Positions 24,573 through 33,501 of a DNA stretch of 64,000 bases are shown here, in pieces. The position numbers were made by a program, and so were the translations under genes. The DNA comes from Thermoanaerobacterium sp. PSU-2 (GTDB taxonomy: Bacteria > Bacillota > Thermoanaerobacteria > Thermoanaerobacterales > Thermoanaerobacteraceae): the NCBI RefSeq assembly GCF_002102475.1, contig NZ_MSQD01000013.1, positions 1 to 64,000 of the forward strand, given 5' to 3'. The notes beneath the pieces are model-generated. The model worked only from the letters and a program-made list of their open reading frames with translations. It had not been told where the DNA came from and did not search any database. The stretch's first letter is position 1. Every line of letters starts with the position of its first letter.

Positions 24573-26238
24573 CAGAAAATTCCTCCTTTTTCCCATCGTA
24601 AAACTTTGGAAAGTCAAATGAAACTTTTGTACCGTATCCTTTTTTGCTATCTATCTTAAAGAAAGCACCTTTATATATGCTTTTAACTCTTTCATACACA
24701 TTGTGAAGGCCTATACCTGCATTGTTTCCCGACTCACCGTTTAAAATCTTTAAACGCATCTGATTATCCATTCCCTCTCCGTCGTCTTCCACAGAAAACC
24801 TGATAAAATCCTTGTTGTTTTTGGCCCTTATTATTACTGTGCCACCATTGTCTTTTGGAAGAATGCCGTGTTTCACAGCATTTTCCACAATAGGCTGTAT
24901 CAACAAAGCAGGGATGTACATGTTTAGAATATCGCCATCAATATCCTTGACCACATTTATCTTTTCGCCAAAGCGAGCTTTTTCTATAAACAAATAGTCA
25001 TCGATATTTTCGATTTCCTTGCCTACAGTTATCCATTTCCCCGCATGTCTTAGATTGTTTCTTAAATATTCGCTCAATGTGATAAGAAGCCTACTGGCGC
25101 CATCGGGATTATACTGTATAAATGAAATGACAGTATTAAGCGCATTAAACAGGAAATGAGGATTTATCTGTGATTGCAGTGCATTAAACTTCATTTCGTC
25201 GGCAATTCTTTTTTGGTTTTCTGCATCAGCGATTTCAAGCTGATTCGAAATCAAATTGCTTAGTCCTTTTGCGACTTCTATATCTGTGCTGTTTACAAAC
25301 TTATTCTTTCGAAAAATTTTAAGCGCACCTACTAATTCATCGTAACAGTACAATGGTGCTGTCACAGACGATAAAAGGCACAAACCTTTTTTGCTGTTTT
25401 CCACATAGACCTTTTTAAACCTAAATGCATTCACTTCAGACTTTTTAAATAGATGACAATTTTCATCCGCTTCATCTAATCCTACAGATGCCAAAATCGT
25501 CTTCATATCAGTTATGGCGACAGCATCTACATCAATCGCCTCATATATGATCTCGGAAACAATTTTTGCCGTATCACTATTTAACCCATTTCTAATATAC
25601 GGTATTGTTTTAGACGTAATATCAAGGATTATCTTGGCTTGCCTTGACTGTATCGTGTCAATCTCGTCAAATACTGATTTGATGATCAGCATAAACACGG
25701 CAATCCCAGTTGAATTGACCAATATCATAGGTATGCCAATCACCTTTACCAGCGATAGTGCACTGGCAAAAGGTCTCGATATGGCAAGGATCAATACCAT
25801 CTGCAATGTTTCACCAATTATGCCTGCTAAAAATGCTATTTTCCAGTCAACCGTATTTTTATAGTATTTCTTTATGATGCCGCCTATAAGTCCTTCCGCC
25901 GTTGTCGATATTCCACACGCTAAAGCCGTAAATCCGCCTATTAAAAATCTGTGAAACCCAGCTATAAATCCAACAATAAGCCCGATAAAAGGTCCACCTA
26001 AAAGTCCTGCTATCATAGGTCCTACTACCCTCGAATTGGCAATAGCACCATTTATAGGAATGCCTACATACGTTCCTATGATGCCTATTAAGCTGAATAT
26101 AGTTATCAGTATAGATAGGTCTTTATAACTTACATTATTGCTTATAACCTTCTTAAAGAAGTTTGCTTTTGACAAGATAAAAGCCAAAAGTCCTATCATG
26201 CTGAATCTTTCGGCCAACAAAATAAGCAGGTTTAACAT
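24541..26238 (-). CDS. LytS-type sensor histidine kinase
   Basis: A 565-residue kinase. The N-terminal 5TM-5TMR_LYT membrane domain (about residues 1-190) shows INGAIANSRVVGPMIAGLLG and GPFIGLIVGFIAGFHR. A GAF-like region follows at about 225-330, then the His_kinase domain with FNALQSQINPHFLFNALNTV (phosphoacceptor His in NPHFLFNALN) and an ATPase domain (PALLIQPIVENAVKHGI, GIGLHNVYERV). BtsS of E. coli has the same architecture and binds pyruvate. The gene pairs with the LytTR regulator downstream and with cstA, which supports a carbon-source sensing role. Confidence 0.9.
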   Translation of the reverse strand: MLNLLILLAERFSMIGLLAFILSKANFFKKVISNNVSYKDLSILITIFSLIGIIGTYVGIPINGAIANSRVVGPMIAGLLGGPFIGLIVGFIAGFHRFLIGGFTALACGISTTAEGLIGGIIKKYYKNTVDWKIAFLAGIIGETLQMVLILAISRPFASALSLVKVIGIPMILVNSTGIAVFMLIIKSVFDEIDTIQSRQAKIILDITSKTIPYIRNGLNSDTAKIVSEIIYEAIDVDAVAITDMKTILASVGLDEADENCHLFKKSEVNAFRFKKVYVENSKKGLCLLSSVTAPLYCYDELVGALKIFRKNKFVNSTDIEVAKGLSNLISNQLEIADAENQKRIADEMKFNALQSQINPHFLFNALNTVISFIQYNPDGASRLLITLSEYLRNNLRHAGKWITVGKEIENIDDYLFIEKARFGEKINVVKDIDGDILNMYIPALLIQPIVENAVKHGILPKDNGGTVIIRAKNNKDFIRFSVEDDGEGMDNQMRLKILNGESGNNAGIGLHNVYERVKSIYKGAFFKIDSKKGYGTKVSFDFPKFYDGKKEEFSGGFKVSNSGR

Positions 26239-26269
26239 GATTTCATCTCCAATTGCGTCTAATTAATTT

Positions 26270-26830
26270 TTACATCAATATGTTTTTAAAATCTATCTTT
26301 AAATCTTCAAATATGCCGACTTTAATAATATCGTCAAAGCTGTATTGCTCTACATCACTGTATTCATCATTCTGATTCATTCTAAAAACTATAATGCTTT
26401 TTTTATGTGGATTCACAATCCAGTATTCCTTTACACCTGAGCTTTGATATAAATTCACTTTTACAACGTAATCTCTTGACAAAGAAGATGGTGAGGCTAT
26501 CTCTATTATCATATCCGGAGCGCCATCACATCCTTTATCATTTAACTTTTTCTCATCGCATACAATAGATATATCAGGTTGTACTCTGCTTACCTTATTA
26601 TTTTTATCTTTTAGCCGGACGTCAAAGGGCGCAGAATAAACTTTGCATTTTACCCCATTTGAAGCAATATAATTATATATTAAAACTGACAATTGCATTG
26701 AAACTTCTTGATGTACCCTTGATGGTGGAGCCATCACATATATCTGTCCATCAATCAATTCAACTCTTTCATCTTCCGGCCAGTTTTCATAATCTTCTTC
26801 TGTATAATTATTTTTTATTATTTTACTCAT
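26270..26830 (-). CDS. Uma2-family (DUF820) putative endonuclease
   Basis: A 186-residue protein of the Uma2 family, a PD-(D/E)XK-like fold common in Firmicutes and cyanobacteria. Typical segments: TEEDYENWPEDERVELIDGQ, YVMAPPSRVHQEVS, VQPDISIVC, GAPDMIIEIASPSS, and the end VKVNLYQSSGVKEYWIVNP. The catalytic-like residues (Asp in QPDIS, Glu and Lys-like positions in IEI/VKV) are visible. The cellular function of the family is not settled. The ATG at 26830 with AGGTGATG upstream is chosen. It lies 31 bases from the LytS gene start and is not clearly part of that operon. Confidence 0.82.
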   Translation of the reverse strand: MSKIIKNNYTEEDYENWPEDERVELIDGQIYVMAPPSRVHQEVSMQLSVLIYNYIASNGVKCKVYSAPFDVRLKDKNNKVSRVQPDISIVCDEKKLNDKGCDGAPDMIIEIASPSSLSRDYVVKVNLYQSSGVKEYWIVNPHKKSIIVFRMNQNDEYSDVEQYSFDDIIKVGIFEDLKIDFKNILM

Positions 26831-26900
26831 ATCTACATCACCTATTTTGATTATATCATAATCATAAATGACGTAATACAAATTTATAATGCCATTACTG

Positions 26901-27698
26901 CTATATGCTTCCTTGCCACATGCTATATTTTACTCTACTTAAGTCTTCTCCATCTTCAGGCTTCCTAAATACAAATAAATGCTCATGCATTATTAAATAA
27001 AAATTATATTTTTCCACCTGACTTTCCCAATATGGTGTTGATTTACAATTATGTTGTACTTTTATAATATCTTCCTTCAATATAAAGCCATTTTTTAGAA
27101 AAAGTTGCATCACATAAAAAGCCAGCGGAACATAATGGCCGCTTTTTCTTGTATCGCCTATCAATATCGCACAATACCCATTATTTTTTAAAACCCTGAA
27201 AAGCTCTAAAACACCTTTTTCCAACTCATTTAAAAACTTCTTTACTCCTGAAATGTTTGATAAATCACCATCTATATCACCGTTTGAATATTTTATAATA
27301 TTTAGATATGGAGGATGCGTTACAACTAAATCAATACTGCCGTCATCGATTTTTTTAAGGTCTCTAATATCTCCTACTTCTACAGCAGGTTCAAACTTGT
27401 ATTTATTTCCTTTAATATCACCAAAATCAATGTTTCGCTTTGCTATTTTCACCGCATCAGGATTGATATCAAAGCCGATACCCTTCCTATTTAGTAGTTT
27501 TGCCTCTACCAAAGTAGTACCACTTCCAACCATGGGATCTAAAACAACATCGTTTTCTTTTGAATAGCGAAGTATTACATTTCTTGGAACTTGCGGTGCA
27601 AAATTCCCTCTGTATTTTCCATTATGTGTTGCCCAATCTCCTCTTTCTGGGAATGACCAAACAGTTGTTATTTCTTTTTTGAAATTTATATTTTCCAT
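26901..27698 (-). CDS. DNA (adenine-N6 or cytosine-N4) methyltransferase
   Basis: A 265-residue SAM-dependent methyltransferase. Motif I (VLDPMVGSGTTLVEAKLLNR) precedes the catalytic motif IV (DLVVTHPPYLNIIKYS), with DIRDLKKIDDGSIDLVV between. The order and the sequence GDWATHNGKYRGNFAPQVPRN place it among amino-methyltransferases. The residue before PPY is His instead of the usual Asp, Asn or Ser. It overlaps the restriction gene by 13 bases, so it belongs to the restriction-modification operon as a second methylase. Compared with MboI/DpnII systems it occupies the third position, but its motif order differs from DpnA. Confidence 0.85.
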   Translation of the reverse strand: MENINFKKEITTVWSFPERGDWATHNGKYRGNFAPQVPRNVILRYSKENDVVLDPMVGSGTTLVEAKLLNRKGIGFDINPDAVKIAKRNIDFGDIKGNKYKFEPAVEVGDIRDLKKIDDGSIDLVVTHPPYLNIIKYSNGDIDGDLSNISGVKKFLNELEKGVLELFRVLKNNGYCAILIGDTRKSGHYVPLAFYVMQLFLKNGFILKEDIIKVQHNCKSTPYWESQVEKYNFYLIMHEHLFVFRKPEDGEDLSRVKYSMWQGSI

Positions 27699-28609
27699 AA
27701 AATTTCCTCCAACAATCCTTTCCGAACAAAATATAGATTTAATAGGTAATTAACTCGTTCAAAACCTTTATGCAATTGATTTTTTTGACCTCTCCAGCCA
27801 ACCCCATCAGTTATCCAGATGAATTCAAAGCCATTTTCTTTCAGCTCATTTTGCCTTTCTATATATGAATCAACTATTTCTTGAGGTTTTGAGCCTGTCC
27901 CTGAATAAAAATTGACTTCTACATTTATAACTTTATTTCCATCTTTTATTATGATAAAATCAGCTTTTCTGTTCTTAATTGAAGAATTTACACGTATATT
28001 ATAATTATTTTCTAAGTACTGAAACTTTTTTTGAAACAATATATCAAAAGAACTTTTTCCCTTAGATGCTATTTTTTCAATCATCGGCTTTAACATCAAT
28101 TCCATAGCATCTCCACTTCTATTCTTACGTGCATTGGTATCCATGCCAACTTCGACACCTAAGACGTAATCTTGTACACTTCTTGAAGATAATTCAAGGA
28201 AAAATCTCTTTAAACCAGTTTTTTCAAAGAACTCAACAATATTTTCAATATCTGTATTTGTCAACGTCTTTTTATTAAATTCATAATGAACTATGTTAAA
28301 ACGTTCATCATTAAAATCATCAATAACTGTCAGCTTTTGTTCTCGTATTGCTAATAAAATCGGGATAGTAGAAAGAACTTGAGGATAACTTAACAAAATT
28401 CTCCTTAAATCGTCATCAAATTGTTTATTTCCTATCAATGTGTTTAGAATATTAAATTCAATCTTATACTTATCAACGTGTCTTTTTACTTTCTCCCAAT
28501 CCACAAAAAATTTGTAGTTCCTATTTGTATCAACTAATGTATTGTGAAATTCTTCTATGACTTCTTCTAAATTTTCCATTCTTAAAAAATCAAAATAGAT
28601 TGAATCCAT
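27686..28609 (-). CDS. type II restriction endonuclease, DpnII/MboI family
   Basis: A 307-residue protein with the DpnII-family signature GVEVGMDTNARKNRSGDAME (about residues 155-175), and the preceding ENIVEFFEKTGLKRFFLELS. The C-terminal half holds a PD-(D/E)XK-like set (KNRKADFIIIKDGNKVINVE and NFY). Enzymes of this family cut unmethylated GATC. The ATG at 28609 is preceded by GAGGGGG. The gene is between a Dam-type methylase and a second methylase. Confidence 0.88.
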   Translation of the reverse strand: MDSIYFDFLRMENLEEVIEEFHNTLVDTNRNYKFFVDWEKVKRHVDKYKIEFNILNTLIGNKQFDDDLRRILLSYPQVLSTIPILLAIREQKLTVIDDFNDERFNIVHYEFNKKTLTNTDIENIVEFFEKTGLKRFFLELSSRSVQDYVLGVEVGMDTNARKNRSGDAMELMLKPMIEKIASKGKSSFDILFQKKFQYLENNYNIRVNSSIKNRKADFIIIKDGNKVINVEVNFYSGTGSKPQEIVDSYIERQNELKENGFEFIWITDGVGWRGQKNQLHKGFERVNYLLNLYFVRKGLLEEILWKI

Positions 28610-28635
28610 GCTAAGCCCCCTCATTTAATTCCAAT

Positions 28636-29598
28636 TTATTTATAATTTCTAATTATAAGTTCATTAATTGGCCCCCGCCCATTACCTTTGCTATTAATGT
28701 ATCTTTTGGCACTGACTCTCTCTATAATAAATTCTTCATACAATTTATCAAAAAAATCATCATCTTTATCAATGTTTTTAGGATCTGAATTGCTTAATAT
28801 TAAATAAGCTCCTTTTTTATCCATCTCTTTAAAGTACTCAGACAACCTAACTTGATCGCCATCATCAAATCCCAATTCATTGTATGATGTAAAATTAGAA
28901 GTCGAACTTAGTGGGCGATATGGCGGATCGAGGTATACAAGGCTGCCTTTCTTTATAAACTTTTTCGATTCTTCAAAATCTGCACATATAATCTCCGTAT
29001 TTATTAATGCTTTATTAACCTCATATAAATTTTCTTTATCACAGATTTTAGGTTTACTATATTTGCCAAATGGTACATTAAAATCTCCATTTTTGTTTAA
29101 TCTATATAAACCATTAAAACATGTCTTGTTTAAAAAAATCAAGTAAGAAGCTCTTTTTATCCAGTCAGAATTATACATAAAATAATTAAATGTATCTTTT
29201 TGAGTGTTATACTCTTCTCTAACATTGTAATAAAATTCTTTTCTTTCCTCATCTGATAATTTTAAATATCTACTTTCGATATCTTCTAATTCGAATATTA
29301 AATCTTCTACATTATTTTGTATGGCTTTATATCCTACAATTAACTCTTTATTCGAATCTATCAAAAAAGTTTCTTTTACGTTATAATTATTTTTTAAAAA
29401 AAAGAAAAAGGCTCCTCCACCTACAAAGGGTTCAATATAACTTTCTATCTCGTGTTTCTGCATTATTTGTAATGGCAATCTGCTATTTAGCTCATTTAAA
29501 AGTTGAGTTTTGCCTCCAGCCCATTTTAAAAAAGGTTTTGCGCTAATTTTTGAGTATTTTTTATCTTCAAAACCATTTATCAAAACTTGCTCATTCAT
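28636..29598 (-). CDS. dam: Dam-type DNA adenine-N6 methyltransferase
   Basis: A 320-residue alpha-class methylase. SAM-binding motif I is AKPFLKWAGGKTQLLNEL (about residues 20-37), followed by SYIEPFVGGGAFFF, the catalytic DPPYRPLSSTSNFTSY (about residue 225) and YLILSNSD. This matches Dam/DpnM methylases, which modify adenine in GATC and protect against the neighbouring DpnII-family nuclease. The gene is first in the restriction-modification operon, 26 bases before the nuclease. Its recognition site is inferred from family and partner. Confidence 0.92.
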   Translation of the reverse strand: MNEQVLINGFEDKKYSKISAKPFLKWAGGKTQLLNELNSRLPLQIMQKHEIESYIEPFVGGGAFFFFLKNNYNVKETFLIDSNKELIVGYKAIQNNVEDLIFELEDIESRYLKLSDEERKEFYYNVREEYNTQKDTFNYFMYNSDWIKRASYLIFLNKTCFNGLYRLNKNGDFNVPFGKYSKPKICDKENLYEVNKALINTEIICADFEESKKFIKKGSLVYLDPPYRPLSSTSNFTSYNELGFDDGDQVRLSEYFKEMDKKGAYLILSNSDPKNIDKDDDFFDKLYEEFIIERVSAKRYINSKGNGRGPINELIIRNYK

Positions 29599-29696
29599 TG
29601 TAAAATCCCATCCAATCGTTCATTCTTCATGTCTTCTATATTATATCATAAATCATTTTGTATAAACAATTTTGGTATCCAGTAGCATCTTTCCTC

Positions 29697-30671
29697 CTAC
29701 GTAAAAGACGGAAATACGTGGTCCTCGCTGGCTCTACCAGTCAAAAGATACCTCTCAAGTTCTTCGACATTGTACTTTCTCTGTGGATATGAGTTGAAGT
29801 AGTTTCGCGGTACTTCATAATCACGTTTCGGCTGTTGTGCGCTTTCTATTTGTGAAAACAGTTCTTTTTCTTTAACGTAGTTTTCCGCCACTTTCTCTAA
29901 AAATTTTGCTGGATACTTTATTTCTTTTCCTTTCATCCTAGAAAGGCAGACCTTCACATCGTCGTCACTAAGATCGTATTTGCTTTTAATGGTATTTATC
30001 AAGGCGTTCGGTACTGACGTATCGCTTTTAGTCTTATCATTTTTTGATGTGCTTTGCTTCTCTGTTTCAAATTTTTTTGCCGTAGAAAAATCCTCATGAT
30101 TGATAGATCGATCTATCATATCATTTTTATCAATCCATCTATCTGATTGATATGATTTATATATATTATTACTCATTGTATATATGTCATCACTTTTTGA
30201 AACTGGTGATTTTTCAATGATTTCAGAAAATGATGATCCACTCGCACGTTTACTAAACTGTGATGTGGTTTCACTTTCTGAAAGCCCATTTAAATTAAGT
30301 GATTTAAGCCAATCCTCGTATGTAAAATATTGGCATGTTTCTTTGTCATAAGCATACGTCACATTTTTGTCACTTTCATTTTTTGAAATCATGTAGTACT
30401 TTTTTATCCTGCCTAAGTCTGTGTTGTCAATAAAGCATATTAGAAGCTTTTTGTCGATCAACTTCTTTATTGATTCAGAAATCGCGCCGGCTGACAGTCC
30501 TGTACCACTGTCTAACCTCTTTTTAGCGCCGTCAAGTTTGCCATTCTGGAATTCATCTGTTGTAATGTGGGCCGGAGCTTTATCAGCATGTTTTAATAAA
30601 AACAGCAAAAGTTTTATCTCGCTTCCAGAAAGGCTATCTAAATTTTCGTATATATAATCTATCCCTAACAT
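29697..30671 (-). CDS. winged-helix protein resembling replication initiator/DnaD proteins
   Basis: A 324-residue protein. The N-terminal 100 residues (NLDSLSGSEIKLLLFLLKHA, LSAGAISESIKKLIDKKLLI) look like a replication-protein winged helix. A polar, Ser/Asp-rich linker fills about residues 140-230 (SDRWIDKNDMIDRSINHEDF). A helical C-terminal part (VPNALINTIKSKYDLSDDDV, KYPAKFLEKVAENYVKEKEL) follows. Such proteins are common on plasmids and integrated elements. The start at 30671 follows AGGGAGAGG, which lies inside an inverted repeat. Function and partners are not known; location next to a restriction system suggests a former mobile element. Confidence 0.55.
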   Translation of the reverse strand: MLGIDYIYENLDSLSGSEIKLLLFLLKHADKAPAHITTDEFQNGKLDGAKKRLDSGTGLSAGAISESIKKLIDKKLLICFIDNTDLGRIKKYYMISKNESDKNVTYAYDKETCQYFTYEDWLKSLNLNGLSESETTSQFSKRASGSSFSEIIEKSPVSKSDDIYTMSNNIYKSYQSDRWIDKNDMIDRSINHEDFSTAKKFETEKQSTSKNDKTKSDTSVPNALINTIKSKYDLSDDDVKVCLSRMKGKEIKYPAKFLEKVAENYVKEKELFSQIESAQQPKRDYEVPRNYFNSYPQRKYNVEELERYLLTGRASEDHVFPSFT

Positions 30672-30681
30672 CCATATCCTC

Positions 30682-30721
30682 TCCCTATATTTTATTTTCG
30701 GTTTCATTTATAATATAGGGA
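30682..30721 (-). promoter_or_regulatory. inverted repeat spanning promoter and ribosome binding site
   Basis: TCCCTATATT (30682-30691) and AATATAGGGA (30712-30721) are perfect inverse copies 20 bases apart. The arm nearest the gene contains the AGGGA of its ribosome binding site, and a TATTATAAAT -10-like element lies by the other arm. It may be an autoregulatory operator or a hairpin that masks translation. Confidence 0.5.
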
Positions 30722-30745
30722 AAGTTTAAAAATCTTATATGCGTT

Positions 30746-31318
30746 TTAAAAATTTTTTTGGCTTACGATTTTTTTGATATAGACTGATTCATATTCGTCT
30801 TCCAAAATGTCCATGATTATCTCATCATACCTTTCACCTGCAATTTTTTTCGCTCCTCTTATCCTTCCTGCCTCCTTGAAGCCAACTTTTTTGTAGCAAG
30901 ATATGGCCAGTTTATTGTAAGAGTAAACTCTTAAATAAATATTGTGCATATTGAGGATATTGAATCCAAAATCAAGTGCCAGTTTAAGCGCATCTTGACC
31001 ATAACCTTTGCTCCAATATTCTTTATTGCCAATAAATAATCCTACTTCAGCAACTCCATTTATATAATCTATTTTAGGAAATCCGATATTGCCTATAAGC
31101 TCATCTCGCTTAGTATCTACTATGGCAAAATTGTAATCTTTAGAAAGGCCTTCCACGAGTTCTTTTTCTCTTTCTTTAGTAACGATCTGTGATGCGAAAA
31201 TCATTCCCGCTGCAACTTCCATGTCATTAATCCACTCTACATATTTCTCGTAGTCATCCACATTCATCGGCGATAGATAACATTTTTCTCCTATTAATTT
31301 CTTATAATACAATTTCAT
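30746..31318 (-). CDS. GNAT-family N-acetyltransferase (RimJ/RimL-like)
   Basis: A 190-residue acetyl-CoA-dependent transferase. Visible features: LIGEKCYLSPMNVDDYEKYV at the N-terminus; AEVGLFIGNKEYWSKGYGQD, which includes the acetyl-CoA-binding Gly-Tyr-Gly loop; and LRVYSYNKLAISCYKKVGFK with EAGRIRGA near the end. This is typical of RimJ/RimL or spermidine-acetyltransferase-like proteins. The substrate is not evident. It is divergent from the germination permease gene. Confidence 0.85.
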   Translation of the reverse strand: MKLYYKKLIGEKCYLSPMNVDDYEKYVEWINDMEVAAGMIFASQIVTKEREKELVEGLSKDYNFAIVDTKRDELIGNIGFPKIDYINGVAEVGLFIGNKEYWSKGYGQDALKLALDFGFNILNMHNIYLRVYSYNKLAISCYKKVGFKEAGRIRGAKKIAGERYDEIIMDILEDEYESVYIKKIVSQKNF

Positions 31319-31459
31319 CTCACCTCACATTAAATGTTAAAACAATTTTATTCCTGTAGGTTAAACGTGTCAAGAAATTTACTTTCATCAAACCCGCATA
31401 AATTATATTTAAGATTTAAAACTAATAGTGACACTTGTATGAATGTGGGGATGTTATGT

Positions 31460-32545
31460 ATGAAAAGCGTAACGATTAAGGAACTTTTTTCAACCATGTT
31501 TTTATTTGAAATAGGAAATACTATTTTATTTGCACATGGAATATCAGCAAAGCAAGATTCATGGATAGCGGTTTTGCTGGCAATGATCTCAGCCATACCG
31601 CTTTTGTATTTGTATATCTTTTTATACAACACATACAAGGTCAATCTAACTGAAATATTGAAAATAAGCTTTGGAAAGATCATTGGAAAAATGATATCAA
31701 TAATCTACATGTTTTACTTTTTTTACATGGCGGCTCGCGTTACGAGGGATTATTTAGAGCTAAGCACAGGCAGTATTTTTCCTTTATCACCTATTAAATT
31801 TATAGCTATATTCTTGATAATTGTAACAATATATTTTTTGTTGTTTGACATAAGCGTAACATTAAAAGTAGCCAGCATGTTGCTGCCTTTTTTTCTATCC
31901 TTAGTATCAGTGGTTTTTATCTTTGCTTTTACCATACCAGGTTATAGCTTCAGTAAGATCTTTCCGGTATTTGCAGGTGGAATAATGCCTATATTAAAAG
32001 CAGCATACCCACGTATACTTACTTTTCCTTTTGGCGAGATGTTCGTCTTTATGATGGTATTTCCAGAATTAAAATGCGAGAAAGATTTATTCAAGTACTC
32101 TTCTCTTGTTTATTTGATTACTGGAATTTTACTTGCATTCAATGATATAAACATGATATCTGCGATAGGCGTCAAAGAAGCATCCAGAGTAAATTTCCCA
32201 TTTTACACTGTAACGCGACTTATTACATTAGGCTTTTTTAGAAATTTGGATTCTTTATACATAGCCCTTATGATAATAGGCAATTTAATCAAGATAATCA
32301 TTTTTGCCTTTGCCGGTTTAAAAGCATGTCAATCCGTTTTTGAGATTAAAGAATATAAATTTTTGCTTATACCCATTGGTGCAATCATATATGCCTTGTC
32401 AATTGTCACAGCAGAATCGTATTTTGTTCAAGTACCCATAGAGCTACCTATAATGGCCCTTTACGTTCATATTCCATTGCAAATAATAATACCTATTCTT
32501 TTATTGATAATTTATTTTCTAAAAAGGCATAAACTTCATTCTTAA
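31460..32545 (+). CDS. GerAB-type spore germination permease
   Basis: A 361-residue membrane protein with about ten helices of the GerAB/GerKB family, the B subunit of germinant receptors and a member of the APC superfamily. The N-terminus (SVTIKELFSTMFLFEIGNTI) and the second-helix FAHGISAKQDSWIAVLLAM are typical. The start at 31460 follows GGGG nine bases upstream, giving the usual length. No gerAA or gerAC gene is adjacent, so this is an orphan B subunit that may work with subunits encoded elsewhere. Confidence 0.88.
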   Translation: MKSVTIKELFSTMFLFEIGNTILFAHGISAKQDSWIAVLLAMISAIPLLYLYIFLYNTYKVNLTEILKISFGKIIGKMISIIYMFYFFYMAARVTRDYLELSTGSIFPLSPIKFIAIFLIIVTIYFLLFDISVTLKVASMLLPFFLSLVSVVFIFAFTIPGYSFSKIFPVFAGGIMPILKAAYPRILTFPFGEMFVFMMVFPELKCEKDLFKYSSLVYLITGILLAFNDINMISAIGVKEASRVNFPFYTVTRLITLGFFRNLDSLYIALMIIGNLIKIIIFAFAGLKACQSVFEIKEYKFLLIPIGAIIYALSIVTAESYFVQVPIELPIMALYVHIPLQIIIPILLLIIYFLKRHKLHS

Positions 32546-32595
32546 CTTGATTTTGCCACCTTTATGTTATATCATAGCCTTAAGGGGTGGTGTAA

Positions 32596-33438
32596 ATGAT
32601 TAAACGAGTTTTAGGAAATACCGGCGAAGAACTTTCAATAATAGGATTTGGCGGTATACTGGTCATGAATATGGAGCAAAGCAAATCTAATGACTTGGTA
32701 TCTTACGCTATAGATCAAGGAATAAACTACTTTGATGTGTCACCAAGCTATGGCGATGCAGAGATTAAACTTGGAAATGCTTTGGTCGGCAAAAGAGAAA
32801 AAATATTTTTGGCATGTAAAACCGACGGACGCACAGAAGAAAGTACTTTAAAGGAAATGACAGAATCTTTTAAAAGGCTAAAAACTGACTATTTTGATTT
32901 ATATCAATTGCATGAAATGAAGACAGAAGATGATTACAATAAAGCTATAAGTCCTGGAGGAGTATTAGAGCTTTTAGACAAAGCTAAAAAAGATGGAAAG
33001 ATAAGATATACAGGATTTTCTGCACATTCTGTCGATATTGCTTTAAAGCTTATGGATGCCTTTGACTTCGATGCAATATTGTTTCCTGTGAATTTCGTGA
33101 ATTATTTTAATGGCAACTTTGGACCTCAAGTTATTGAAAAAGCAATTTCAAAAAATATAGGCAGGCTTGCCATAAAAGCAATGGCATTTACGACAAAATC
33201 TCAATACGATACATCACATCCAAAAACATGGTATATGCCAATTGAGGATAAAGAAATCGCAAAATTAGCATTGAGATTTACATTGTCACAGCCAATAACC
33301 GCTGCTATACCTCCTGGCGATGAATCGTATTTCCCATTGGCACTGGAAGTGGCAGAAAGCTTTAGAGAAATCACAGATGATGAAATCAATCATCTAAAAG
33401 AAATCGCTAAAGGCGTTACACCTATATTTCATGCATAA
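32596..33438 (+). CDS. aldo/keto reductase
   Basis: A 280-residue NAD(P)H-dependent oxidoreductase with an (alpha/beta)8 fold. The catalytic tetrad region is seen in YFDVSPSYGDAEIKLGNAL (Asp, Tyr) and KIFLACKTDGR (Lys), with YQLHEM supplying the His. There is no C-terminal ferredoxin-like domain of the longer clostridial forms. It follows the germination permease by 50 bases and is probably separately translated; a terminator lies just after it. The substrate is unknown. Confidence 0.9.
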   Translation: MIKRVLGNTGEELSIIGFGGILVMNMEQSKSNDLVSYAIDQGINYFDVSPSYGDAEIKLGNALVGKREKIFLACKTDGRTEESTLKEMTESFKRLKTDYFDLYQLHEMKTEDDYNKAISPGGVLELLDKAKKDGKIRYTGFSAHSVDIALKLMDAFDFDAILFPVNFVNYFNGNFGPQVIEKAISKNIGRLAIKAMAFTTKSQYDTSHPKTWYMPIEDKEIAKLALRFTLSQPITAAIPPGDESYFPLALEVAESFREITDDEINHLKEIAKGVTPIFHA

Positions 33439-33445
33439 AGACAAT

Positions 33446-33484
33446 ACCTCCAACCACACATTGCTGCCAAGGGTGGTTGGAGGT
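33446..33484. terminator. bidirectional terminator between convergent genes
   Basis: ACCTCCAACCAC and GTGGTTGGAGGT form a 12-bp perfect stem between the aldo/keto reductase and the end of the amino-sugar operon. T-rich sequence follows on both strands. Confidence 0.8.
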
Positions 33485-33501
33485 TTATTCTACAAATTAG
33501 A

